From positions 1 through 52,237 of the forward strand of contig DASTZC010000288.1 in NCBI GenBank assembly GCA_035764505.1: DNA of 52,237 bases, read 5' to 3'. Position numbers and translations under genes: made by a program. Below the pieces are notes generated by a model. The model had not been told where the DNA came from. It saw only the letters and a list, made by a program, of their open reading frames with translations, and did not search any database. Positions 8,208-16,666 of this stretch are shown here, in pieces (positions within the stretch are counted from its first letter, which is position 1; each line of letters opens with the position of its first letter). Source of the stretch: Candidatus Polarisedimenticolia bacterium. Lineage in GTDB: Bacteria > Acidobacteriota > Polarisedimenticolia > Gp22-AA2 > AA152.

Positions 8208-10000
8208 CCGCTGTCCCGGACCAAATCCAGCTTGAGAAGGGCCGATTGGACGGCGGCCGCGGCCGTCTGTCCGAGGCCGCAGATCGACGCATCGCGCATC
8301 GCCTGGGCGATCTCTCTCAGCAGGAGCTCCCGCGCCGCGGCATCGCCGCGCGGCTCCTCCAGCCAGCGCTTGAGGACCTCCTCCTGGCGCACGGTGCCGA
8401 CGCGGCAGGGGACGCACTGGCCGCACGACTCCTCGCGGAAGAAGGCGGCGAGGCGCAGCAGCGAGTCGCGCAGATCGGCGCGGTCGTCGAAAATGATCAC
8501 CGCTCCGGACCCGAGCGTCGCGCCGGCGGCGCGCGTCGCTTCGAAGGATAGCGGCAGGTCCAGATCGCCGGGGCCCAGGAAAGTGCCTGCTGCCCCGCCC
8601 AGCAGAACGGCGCGAATCTTTCGTCCCGGCGGCGGCCCTCCGGCCTCCTCCAGCAGGGAGCGCAGCGGCGTCCCCATAGGGACCTCGTAGATGCCGGGGC
8701 GCTGGATGTTGCCCGAGAGACAGAACAGGCGCGTTCCGGCGGAATCGCGCGTGCCGACGGCGGCGAAGGCGGCCCCGCCTTCCCGCACGATCTCCGGAAT
8801 GCAGGCGAGAGTCTCCACGTTGTTGATCACGGTCGGCTTGCCGAACAGGCCGGCGGTGACCGGAAAAGGAGGCTTGCTCCGGGGCTCTCCCCGGAATCCT
8901 TCGATCGAGTTGAACAGGGCGGTCTCCTCGCCGCAGATGTAGGCCCCCGCGCCTCTCCGCACCTCCAGATCGAAGGAGAATTCCTGCCCGAGGATGCGCG
9001 GGCCCAGCATTCCGGCGGCGTGGGCCTCCGCGCAGGCCTGCTCCAATCTCTCGGCGGCCCGCGGATACTCGCCGCGGACGTAGACGTAGCCACGCTCGCA
9101 GCCGGTCGCGAAGGCGGCAATGACCGCGCCTTCGACCAAGGCAAAGGGATCCTCTTCGAGGAGAACTCGATCCTTGAAGGTCCCCGGCTCCGATTCGTCG
9201 GCATTGCACACCAGGTAGCGGGGATGGACGCTGGAGCGCGCCACAGCTTCCCACTTGCGCGAGGTGGGGAAGGCGGCTCCGCCACGTCCGAGGAGCCGCG
9301 AGGCTTCCACTTCCGCGATGACTCCCGCCGGTCCCAGCTCCAGGGCGCGCGCCAGTGCCTGGCCGCCTCCTTGGGCGCGATAGGCCTCCAGGCTGCCCGG
9401 ATCGATGCGGCCGGCGCGCCGCAGGAGCCGGAGGCCCGGCTTGCCGAACTGCGGAATCCTGGGTTCTCCGCCGGGAGAGGGCGACAGCGAGCGCCCCGAG
9501 ATCGAGGCCATCAGCGTGGAAAGGGAAGCCTGGGGAAGCGCGGCGGTGTGCGGCACGGGTCCCGAGTGGGCCACCAGGGCCGCGGGCGCCCGGTCGCACT
9601 GTCCCAGGCAGGCACTGCGCTGCCACAGGAAGCTCCCTTCGCCATGGTGCGGGGCGGGAGGGCCCAGCCGGCGCTCCAGCTCCCGGCAGATCGAATCCGA
9701 TCCCTGCAGCCGACAGCTCAGGTCTTCGCATACATAGGCCATCACGGGGGGGCGGGGAGAAAGGGCGATCATGCGGTAGAAGCTGGCGACGCCGAAGGCC
9801 TCCGCGGGCGCGACATCGAGGCGCTTGCAGGTGTAGTTGAGCGCCCCTTCGCTCACCCAGCCGATGCGACCCTGGACCGACAGCAGGCAGGGAAGGAGAA
9901 GGTCCCGCCCGGCCGCGGCGCCGGCGGGAGATCCCAGCAGCATGTCGATCGCTTCGCGCTCGGCCGGGGTCTCCTCGGCGCGGCTCAGCTTCAGGTCCAT
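8204..10000 (-). CDS. Formate dehydrogenase diaphorase subunit (NuoE-NuoF fusion)
   Basis: The 598-residue protein fuses a thioredoxin-like [2Fe-2S] NuoE domain (about residues 1-150) to a NuoF flavin domain (about 165-598). The NuoE part has VASFYRM, CEDLSCRLQGS and SACLGQCDRAPA. The NuoF part has the NADH-binding GRGGAAFPTSRKW, the FMN-contacting NADESEPGTFKDR, GEETALFNSIEG and the [4Fe-4S] motif SCGQCVPCRVGT. It should carry FMN and exchange electrons between NAD(P) and the iron-sulfur chain. The ATG at 9998-10000 lies inside the end of the catalytic gene (10-base overlap), and its own stop overlaps the next start. The layout resembles FdsB/HoxF-type subunits. Whether the complex also uses ferredoxin cannot be told. 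Confidence 0.9.
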   Translation of the reverse strand: MDLKLSRAEETPAEREAIDMLLGSPAGAAAGRDLLLPCLLSVQGRIGWVSEGALNYTCKRLDVAPAEAFGVASFYRMIALSPRPPVMAYVCEDLSCRLQGSDSICRELERRLGPPAPHHGEGSFLWQRSACLGQCDRAPAALVAHSGPVPHTAALPQASLSTLMASISGRSLSPSPGGEPRIPQFGKPGLRLLRRAGRIDPGSLEAYRAQGGGQALARALELGPAGVIAEVEASRLLGRGGAAFPTSRKWEAVARSSVHPRYLVCNADESEPGTFKDRVLLEEDPFALVEGAVIAAFATGCERGYVYVRGEYPRAAERLEQACAEAHAAGMLGPRILGQEFSFDLEVRRGAGAYICGEETALFNSIEGFRGEPRSKPPFPVTAGLFGKPTVINNVETLACIPEIVREGGAAFAAVGTRDSAGTRLFCLSGNIQRPGIYEVPMGTPLRSLLEEAGGPPPGRKIRAVLLGGAAGTFLGPGDLDLPLSFEATRAAGATLGSGAVIIFDDRADLRDSLLRLAAFFREESCGQCVPCRVGTVRQEEVLKRWLEEPRGDAAARELLLREIAQAMRDASICGLGQTAAAAVQSALLKLDLVRDSG

Positions 10001-11919
10001 CGGCTCCCTTCCCCTCCGGCAGCCGCAGATGGGAGCCGATCGATGCGGATGGCGCTCGCCTTGAACTCGGAGGTCCCCGACTTGGGATCGCTCGCTTCGA
10101 TCGTCAGCATGTTGGTCTCGACCTGATCGGGGAAGTGCAGCGTCATGAAGGCCAGGCCCGGACGCAGGCCGGGATCGAAGCGCACCGGAACGAGCACCGA
10201 GCCGCGGCGCGAGGAGGCGCGCACCACTTCGCCTTCGGTCACGCCGTAGCGCGCCCCGTCGAGAGGAGAAAGATCCAGCGTCTCCGCGGTCCGCAGGGGC
10301 GACGCGAAGGCGCGGGTCTGGACTCCGGTGTTGAAGGAATCGAGCCGCCTCCCCGTGGTCAGGCGTATGGGAAACTCCTCCGTGATCTCGTCCACCGGCG
10401 GCTCGAAGGCCACAGCGCTGAAGGGGGCCAAAGGACCGCGCACCGGATTCTCCCAGAGCCGGCCATGAAGGAACGGGGTTCCCGGGTGGCTTTCGTCTGG
10501 ACAGGGCCACTGGATGCCGCCCAGCGCCTCCAGCCTCTCGTAGGACATGCCGGCGTGCATCGGCGACAGCGACCGCAGCTCATCCCACACCTGGCGCGCC
10601 GACGGGCGCGGCCAGGGATGGCCGAGGCGGTTCGCCAGATCGGCGAGGATCTCCAGCTCGTCACGCGCCTCGCCCGGAGGCTCCATCGCCTTGCGGACCC
10701 GCTGTACGCGCCGCTCGCTGTTGGTCACCGTCCCTTCCCCTTCGCACCAGGTGGCCGCCGCCGGCAGCACCACGTGCGCCATCTCGGCGGTGCGCGTCAG
10801 CACGAGATCCTGCACCACCAGGTGATCCAGCCGCTCCAGGAGATGGCGCGTCCTGGTCGCGTCGGCCTCCGATTGGGCGGGGTTCTCGCCGATGACGTAC
10901 AGGCTGTGCAGGTCCCCCCGCTCCATGGCATTGAACATGTCGGTCAGGTGCCAGCCACGCCTTGGCGGGATGGGCACACCCCAGGCCTTTTCGAACTTGC
11001 CGCGCGCCGCGTCGTCCTCGACATCCTGGAACCCGGGAAGCTTGTTCGGCAGCGCCCCCATGTCGCCGCCGCCCTGCACGTTGTTCTGGCCGCGCAGGGG
11101 GTTCACCCCGGAGCCGTAGCGTCCGATATGTCCCGTCAGGAGGGCCAGGTTGATGAGCGCCACGACATTGTCCACGGCGTTGTGATGCTCGGTGATGCCG
11201 AGCGTCCAGCACAGCTGTGCCTTGCCGGCGCGGGCGTATTCGTGCGCCAGCTGGCGGATCAGCGAGGCGGGGACCCCTGTAATCCGCTCGCCTTCCTGCA
11301 GCGTATAGGGCTCGACGGCGGCGCGGAATTCCGCGAAGCCGGTGGTGGCATGGGCGATGAATTCCTTGTTCTCCAGCCCCGCGGCCAGGATCTCGCGGGC
11401 CATGGCGTTGGCCAGGGCGATGTCGGAGCCGACCTCCAGCGCCAGATGGCCGTGCGCCCAGGCCGCCGAGGTGGTGCGCCGCGGGTCGATGACGTAGAGG
11501 CGCGCGCCACGGTGGATTCCCTTCAGGACGTGATGGAAGAAGATGGGATGCGTCTCGCGGGCGTTCGATCCCCACAGGAGGATCAGATCCGCTTCCTCCG
11601 CCTCACGATACGAGCTGGTGCCGCCGCCCGCCCCGAAGACCGTCGCCAGACCGACGACGCTGGGGGCGTGTCACGTACGGTTGCAGCTGTCGATGTTGTT
11701 GCTCTGCAGCACCGCCCGTGCGAACTTCTGGGCCAGGTAGTTCAGCTCGTTGGTCGATTTCGAGCAGCTGAACAGCCCGAAGCTGCCGCCGCCGTGCTGC
11801 GTGACCGTGGCCTGGAAACCGGTGGCCGCCCGGTCCAGAGCCTCGTCCCACGTGGCACGGCGCAGCGAGCCTCCCTCGCGTACGAGCGGGTGCGTGAGCC
11901 TGGGAAGATGACTTTTCAT
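9991..11919 (-). CDS. Formate dehydrogenase catalytic subunit, selenocysteine-containing (UGA at codon 83), without N-terminal [4Fe-4S] module
   Basis: Read through the in-frame TGA at 11671-11673, this is a 642-residue molybdenum/tungsten-bis-PGD oxidoreductase; read as a stop, it would be two fragments. The context of the UGA is NIDSCNRT-Sec-HAPSVVGLA, matching the active-site Sec-His pair of E. coli FdhF. No other stop interrupts the join. A SECIS-like hairpin follows immediately. Downstream motifs include LWGSNARETHP, VIDPRRT, GVNPLRGQNNVQG and SVLVPVRF. The ATG at 11917-11919 has GGAGGTGA 9 bases upstream. The CxxCxxxC cluster domain that should precede residue 1 is therefore truly absent; it is on the protein at 7335-8207. 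A TATACT about 60 bases upstream may be the -10 box. The reaction is formate oxidation or CO2 reduction. Confidence 0.92.
11630..11667 (-). promoter_or_regulatory. SECIS element (selenocysteine insertion) in the formate dehydrogenase mRNA
   Basis: Counting from the base after UGA, bases 12-18 pair with 24-30 (one U-G pair), leaving a GGUCU pentaloop at bases 19-23. A second, lower pairing GCCCC/GGGGC (bases 4-8 with 37-41) closes an internal loop. From memory of the E. coli fdhF SECIS, its apical loop also carries GGUCU at the same distance from the UGA. SelB would bind the loop. Confidence 0.85.
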
Positions 11920-12017
11920 CGATCGCTCTCACCTCCGGAATGCCGCGACGCCGCAGCGCGCCGCGCACAATCAGTATCAGTATACGACGGGCCAGCAGCG
12001 GGCGCACTCCGCTCCGA

Positions 12018-12971
12018 TCAAGGCGGGGCGGCGCGCAGGGCCTGCAGCAACCCGGTGAAATCCTCCGGCAGCGGGACCTCGAAGCGCATCCACTCGCCGT
12101 TGATCGGGTGGGTGAATCCGAGCAGGCCGGCATGCAGGGCCTGGCGGGGGAACCGATTCAGGAGGCCGCTGCCGTGGCGGGCATCCCGCCTTCCGTAGAC
12201 CCGATCCCCGACGATGGGATGTCCCCTCCCCGCGAAATGGATGCGGATTTGATGGGTCCGGCCGGTTTCGAGCCTCACCGAGAGGAGCGTCGCTTCCGCA
12301 AAGCGCTCCAGCACGCGGTAGTGCGTCACCGCGCGCTTGCCGGCGCCCCGGCGCGAAGTGCCACGGCGGGCGGAGGGGGCGGAACGCGTGAGTGAATCGG
12401 CAATGGTCCCGGAGTCTTCCATAAAGCGGCCCTGGACCAGGGCGAGATACTCGCGCGCCAGCGAATGGGACCGGAACTGCTCCGCAAGCACCCGGTTGGC
12501 CTCGCCGCGGCGCGAGAACAGGAGAAGCCCCGAGGTATCGCGATCGATGCGATGCAGCAGCCCCAGATAAGGAGAGCGGGCGGCGGGATGGCGCTGGCGT
12601 AAATAGCGACGCAGCAGATCGACGAGCGTTCCTCGATCCCCCTGCGGAGTCGGCTGGACGAAAACTCCCGGTGCCTTGTCGACGACCAGAACGGCGGAGT
12701 CCTCATATACGACCCGATAGGGTGGCAACCCGGCGGGGACGGAAGCGGTGGCCGAGGCGGGCACGTGCACCTCCACCCGGTCGCCGGGGCTCAAGGGACG
12801 GGAGGCGATCTTGACCCGTTTTCCGTTGAGGGTGACCGCCCCTTCCGCCAGGAGGTCGCGCGCCCTCATGCGCGATAGCACGCCGCTGCGGGTGCGCAGG
12901 AAGCGATCCAGCCGCGCGCCCCGATCGCTTTCCGCCGCGATCAGGACCAGCGGCCTCGGACCGCGCTTCAT
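12018..12971 (-). CDS. RluA/RluD-family 23S rRNA pseudouridine synthase
   Basis: The 317-residue protein has an N-terminal S4 RNA-binding domain (about residues 17-75: RLDRFLRTR, LLAEGAVTLNGKRV). The RluD catalytic domain follows, with VVDKAPGVFVQP and the signature HRIDRDTSG at 140-148. Asp143 is the expected catalytic aspartate. Near the end are LETGRTHQIRIHFA and HPIVGDRVYG. It should convert uridines of the large-subunit rRNA to pseudouridine; RluD (positions 1911/1915/1917) is the nearest well-known member, but RluA/RluC specificity cannot be excluded. The ATG at 12969-12971 overlaps the stop of the radical SAM-TPR gene (ATGA). An upstream in-frame extension of 40 residues lies inside that gene and has no domain character. 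Confidence 0.9.
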   Translation of the reverse strand: MKRGPRPLVLIAAESDRGARLDRFLRTRSGVLSRMRARDLLAEGAVTLNGKRVKIASRPLSPGDRVEVHVPASATASVPAGLPPYRVVYEDSAVLVVDKAPGVFVQPTPQGDRGTLVDLLRRYLRQRHPAARSPYLGLLHRIDRDTSGLLLFSRRGEANRVLAEQFRSHSLAREYLALVQGRFMEDSGTIADSLTRSAPSARRGTSRRGAGKRAVTHYRVLERFAEATLLSVRLETGRTHQIRIHFAGRGHPIVGDRVYGRRDARHGSGLLNRFPRQALHAGLLGFTHPINGEWMRFEVPLPEDFTGLLQALRAAPP

Positions 12972-14776
12972 CTCCGGTCCGATCCGGGCCCCGGAGGCTT
13001 GGGCTGTCCGTCGGGAATCGGGTGGTGCAGGAAGGAGGGCCAGGTGCCGGCGGTCAGTGCGGAGCTGGGTTTGCGCCGGTAGGATACCCACCCCTGCGAT
13101 CCCGCCGATCCGATCTGACCGAGCAGAGACAGACCGCGTTTCGCCACCCGGTCCTGCGGATAGAGCTCCAGGGCGCAGCGGAACTCACGCATCGCATCGC
13201 TTTGCCTTCCCATCTTGCGGAGGGCCGAGCCCAGCAGTGAATGGGCCAGGTGCAGGCGCGGGACTGAGCCCACGGCCTGCCGGTAATGCCTTTCGGCCTC
13301 CGAGAGATCTCCGCTGGCTTCCTTCAGGTTGCCGAGGCGGAGGTGGCCCCAAAGGCTGTCGGGACGAAACTCCAGGATATTGCGGTAGATCTCCTCCGCA
13401 GACTCGCGGCGCCCCGCCGCCTCGAGCGCTTCTCCGTAGGTGAGCCAAGGAGCGACGGCGGGTCCAACGATCCGCCGGTGCGCGTCCAGCTCCTCCAGGG
13501 TATAGCGGTTGGAGAGGGCCGATTCCTTCAAGGCGGCATCCACCCGGCGGTAGGCCTGCACGCTGTCGGGATCGTCGCGCACCAGCAGCCCTTCCTGCCG
13601 GCTCGTCTCCCACACCTCGTCGTCGACTCCCTGCAGCTGCTTGGCCTCCTCGTACAGGGCGGTGCCCGGGTAGACCACGAGCGGCGAGACGATGCCGTCG
13701 TGGGGGCGCGCTTTCCGGATCAGACGCAGCGTGTCGCGCACATCGGCACGGGTCTCCCCATGCACGCCGGTGATGAGATACAGCGACAGCTCCATACCCA
13801 CCTTGCGGGTCAGCTCGCACGCCTTCTCCACCTGCTCCAGCTGGATTCCCTTGTTGAGCTTTTGCAGGATCGAGCGCGAGCCCGATTCCACGCCGTACTG
13901 GATGTGCTGGCACCCTGCGCGGCGCATCCAGATGAGACGCTCCTCGTCGACCGCGTTGACTCGCGACTGGCAGTCCCACAGCAGGTGCAGGCCTGAGTCG
14001 AGGATGCGGCGGCAGATTTCCAGCGTGCGCTGCTTGTCGACCGTGAAAGTGTCGTCGCGAAACGACAGCGTCACGTGCCCGAAGCGTTCCTGGAGGGAGC
14101 GAATCTCCTCCAGCACGTGCGCCGGACTCCGGTAGCGCAGTCGTGTTCCCCAGAATTCCGGGGTGGAGCAGAAGGTGCAGCGCGCCGGGCATCCCCGCGA
14201 AGTGATCAGGAACTCGAACTGGGCGAAGCGGTCCACCCCCATGCTTTCGTAGTGGTCGGAAGGATGGGGCAGAGAGTCGAGATCGGCGATGGCCGGGCGT
14301 GCCGCAGTGCGCCGCAGCGCACCGTCGGGTCCGCGTAGGACCAGTCCAGCGATGGAGGCCGGATCGTCGTTCGCCTGCAGGGTGCGCGCCAGCTCCGCCA
14401 GGGTTTCCTCTCCCTCGCCCACCACCACGAAATCGACGGCACGATGCCGGGTGAGAACCTGCTCTGCGAGGTGCGTGGCATGCGGTCCTCCCACGACGAT
14501 CGCCACGTTCGGATCCACCTCGCGGGCGACCCGCGCCAGCTTCAAAGCCGCCCCGCGGTTGAACGTGAACAGGGAGATGCCCACGATACGTGGCGCGAAC
14601 TCGCGCAAGGTGCGGCGGACCTGGTCCCACGTGAAGCGGCTGAAGTTGGCCAGGCGGGCGTCATATCCGGCGCGGCGCAGGACTCCGTTGATGGTGCCGA
14701 GACCCACCGGCATCTGGCGGGTGTAGAAATCGTTGCGTCCCCCGTACTGGCAGCGGTAGGCGAGCAGGATCCTCAT
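12968..14776 (-). CDS. B12-binding-type radical SAM protein with C-terminal TPR repeats
   Basis: The 602-residue protein has three parts. Residues 1-155 form a B12-binding-like Rossmann domain (MRILLAYRCQYGGRN, GISLFTFNRGA, VVGGPHAT, VVGEGEETL). The radical SAM domain follows, with RGCPARCTFC (Cys196, Cys200, Cys203) and SFRDDTFTVD. From about 445 to 545 there are TPR helices (EIYRNILEFRPDSLWGHLRL and two more copies). The enzyme would bind a [4Fe-4S] cluster and SAM; cobalamin is possible but the DxHxxG motif is absent. The ATG at 14774-14776 overlaps the nitrilase stop, and its own stop overlaps the pseudouridine synthase start. The TPR tail suggests a protein partner. Substrate unknown: methylation or sulfur insertion on RNA, lipid or peptide are all possible. 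Confidence 0.82.
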   Translation of the reverse strand: MRILLAYRCQYGGRNDFYTRQMPVGLGTINGVLRRAGYDARLANFSRFTWDQVRRTLREFAPRIVGISLFTFNRGAALKLARVAREVDPNVAIVVGGPHATHLAEQVLTRHRAVDFVVVGEGEETLAELARTLQANDDPASIAGLVLRGPDGALRRTAARPAIADLDSLPHPSDHYESMGVDRFAQFEFLITSRGCPARCTFCSTPEFWGTRLRYRSPAHVLEEIRSLQERFGHVTLSFRDDTFTVDKQRTLEICRRILDSGLHLLWDCQSRVNAVDEERLIWMRRAGCQHIQYGVESGSRSILQKLNKGIQLEQVEKACELTRKVGMELSLYLITGVHGETRADVRDTLRLIRKARPHDGIVSPLVVYPGTALYEEAKQLQGVDDEVWETSRQEGLLVRDDPDSVQAYRRVDAALKESALSNRYTLEELDAHRRIVGPAVAPWLTYGEALEAAGRRESAEEIYRNILEFRPDSLWGHLRLGNLKEASGDLSEAERHYRQAVGSVPRLHLAHSLLGSALRKMGRQSDAMREFRCALELYPQDRVAKRGLSLLGQIGSAGSQGWVSYRRKPSSALTAGTWPSFLHHPIPDGQPKPPGPGSDRR

Positions 14777-15690
14777 CCGAGGCGGCCCCGCGCCAGCGGA
14801 CGCGTCGGGATGGGCTCTCGCGGCGGCGCCGCGGCGGGGGTTTCCTGCAGGCTCCATCCACCCAGGCGCGCCAGCGCCTTGAGCACCAGGTCGGGCTTCT
14901 CGTCGCGCAGCAAGGGGTAGCGGGTGCGGGCGCGCCGAAGCGCCTCTCGGGAGAGGGTGCCATGGACGATCGTCTCCTTAAGCGCCGCGGCCCGCGAGGT
15001 GATTTTCCCCGAAGGATCCACGAGGAGCGAGCCGCCGCTGAAGTGCATGCCTTCTTCCACGCCGACGCGATTGACATAGGCGACATAGACCGTCTGGAAC
15101 TGGGCGGTGACCCGGCTCAGGTCCTGCCAGGAGGAGAGGCTGGCCAGCTCGCGCCCGGAGTCGACGCCCCGGCTGGGGCCGCTCGAGACAATCAGAAGGA
15201 CATCGGCCCCGTCACGGGCGAGAAGGTAGGAGGCGGAAGGGTGCCAGGCGTCCTCGCAAATCAGGATGCCGAAGCGCCCGAAGCGCGTGGCGAAGGCGCT
15301 GAAGCTCTCGCCGGCGGCGAACTCGCGCCCTTCATCGAACATCCCGTAGGTGGGCAGATAGACCTTGCGATGGCGATGGACGATCTTGCCGCGCGACAGA
15401 TACAGGGCTGCATTGTAGAAGCGGTGGTCTTCAGATTCCTCGACGAGTCCCACCACCAGGTCCAGCCCGCGGGACCAGCGCAGAAGTTGATCGACGATGG
15501 GCGAATCGTCAATCCGAACAGCCACCTCCGGAACCAGATCCTGGAGGAGGTAGCCGGTAAGCGACAGCTCGGGAAAAACCAGGAGATCGGCTCCGTCGCG
15601 GACCGCCTGCCGGACATTCTTTCCGTGCAGGCGTAAATTGGCCTCGACGTTGCCGAGCTGGGGAGCAATCTGGGCCAGTGCGATGCGCAA
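14773..15690 (-). CDS. Carbon-nitrogen hydrolase (nitrilase superfamily)
   Basis: The 305-residue protein shows the Glu-Lys-Cys triad of the nitrilase fold: FPELSLTGY (Glu41), HRHRKVYLPTYG (Lys109) and LICEDAWHPS (Cys145). The nearest well-known relatives by motif are the glutaminase domains of glutamine-dependent NAD synthetases and stand-alone amidases. It should hydrolyse a C-N bond of an amide. It starts at TTG 15688-15690, with GGAAAG 8 bases upstream. It is the first gene of a three-gene operon joined by ATGA overlaps to the radical SAM-TPR gene and the pseudouridine synthase. A link to the ammonia-dependent NadE at 228-1079 is a possibility, not a demonstration. Confidence 0.87.
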   Translation of the reverse strand: MRIALAQIAPQLGNVEANLRLHGKNVRQAVRDGADLLVFPELSLTGYLLQDLVPEVAVRIDDSPIVDQLLRWSRGLDLVVGLVEESEDHRFYNAALYLSRGKIVHRHRKVYLPTYGMFDEGREFAAGESFSAFATRFGRFGILICEDAWHPSASYLLARDGADVLLIVSSGPSRGVDSGRELASLSSWQDLSRVTAQFQTVYVAYVNRVGVEEGMHFSGGSLLVDPSGKITSRAAALKETIVHGTLSREALRRARTRYPLLRDEKPDLVLKALARLGGWSLQETPAAAPPREPIPTRPLARGRLG

Positions 15691-15856
15691 AGAAGTTCTT
15701 TCCAGGAGAGGATCGACGTGATGAATCGAGCCTGGCTGATTCGCGAAACCCTGATTCTACCATAGGATAGAAGCCCTCTTTTCCCGGCCGCCCGCGGCCA
15801 GTGGGTTATAATCCGCCGCGGTTTTCGCGCGTCGCACCGTTGCTGCGGAGTCGTCC

Positions 15857-16666
15857 TTGATCCGCCCTCCCGCGGTGGCCGGCCGGTTCTATCCGGGCGA
15901 GCCAGAAACACTCGCCAGAGTTGTGGGAAGCCTGCTGGCTTCTTCTCCTCCGGAAGGAGTTGCGCCGGCCGTCGCGGCCATGGTCCCGCATGCCGGCTAC
16001 GTCTATTCGGGAGGCGTCGCCGGCCGCGTCTACGCCGCGTTGCGGATCCCGTCCCGGGTCGTTCTGCTGGGACCCAACCATACCGGCAGGGGTCCGGCTC
16101 TCTCTCTTTGGGACGGGGGAGCCTGGAGGATTCCCGGCGGCGAGATTTCCATGGACGAGGCAATGGGGAGAGAGCTCCATGAGCGGATTCCGGAGATTCG
16201 TCCCGATCAAGCGGCCCACGCGGCGGAGCATTGCCTCGAGGTCCAGCTTCCCTTCCTGGCGGCGTGCACGGCCGGGCTTCGGATCACGCCTCTCGTGATC
16301 GGGACCTCCCGCCGGGAGGTTCTCGCGCCGCTCGCCGAAGCCCTCGCCGATGCCGTCAAGGTGTCCGGGGAGGAGGTGCTCCTGATCCTCAGCAGCGACA
16401 TGACACATTACGAGCCGGCCGAGGCGGCGCAGCGCAAGGATGCGCTTGCCATTGCGGCGCTGGAGGCGATGGACGATCAGGCGCTGGAGAGAGTGGTCGC
16501 CGCCGAGAGGATTTCGATGTGCGGCTACGCTCCCGTCCTGGCGGGTATTCTCGCGGCGCGCCGGCTGGGGGCATGCGCGGGCCGGCTGGTCAGCTACGAT
16601 CACTCGGGAAGCGTGAGCGGGGACCTGGCTTCCGTCGTCGGCTACGCCGGGATGACTTTTTCGTGA
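15857..16666 (+). CDS. MEMO-family protein (AmmeMemoRadiSam system protein B)
   Basis: The 269-residue protein matches the MEMO family, which shares its fold with LigB-type class III extradiol dioxygenases. Signatures are IRPPAVAGRFYPG at the N-terminus, PHAGYVYSG, LLGPNHTG, AEHCLEVQLPF, LILSSDMTHYEP, and CGYAPV near the end. The conserved His residues of PHAG, PNHTG and MTHYE correspond to the presumed metal ligands. It starts at TTG 15857, with GGAG 6 bases upstream. A TATAAT at 15807-15812 may be its -10 box. Its stop overlaps the lptD start (GTGA). The AMMECR1 and radical SAM genes often found with MEMO are not adjacent. The biochemical function of the bacterial family is not established. 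Confidence 0.9.
   Translation: MIRPPAVAGRFYPGEPETLARVVGSLLASSPPEGVAPAVAAMVPHAGYVYSGGVAGRVYAALRIPSRVVLLGPNHTGRGPALSLWDGGAWRIPGGEISMDEAMGRELHERIPEIRPDQAAHAAEHCLEVQLPFLAACTAGLRITPLVIGTSRREVLAPLAEALADAVKVSGEEVLLILSSDMTHYEPAEAAQRKDALAIAALEAMDDQALERVVAAERISMCGYAPVLAGILAARRLGACAGRLVSYDHSGSVSGDLASVVGYAGMTFS

Noticed and set aside
11671-11919. A truncated 82-residue FdhA fragment or pseudogene
   Set aside because: The TGA is in the active-site Sec position and is followed by a SECIS, and the frame continues to a complete domain.
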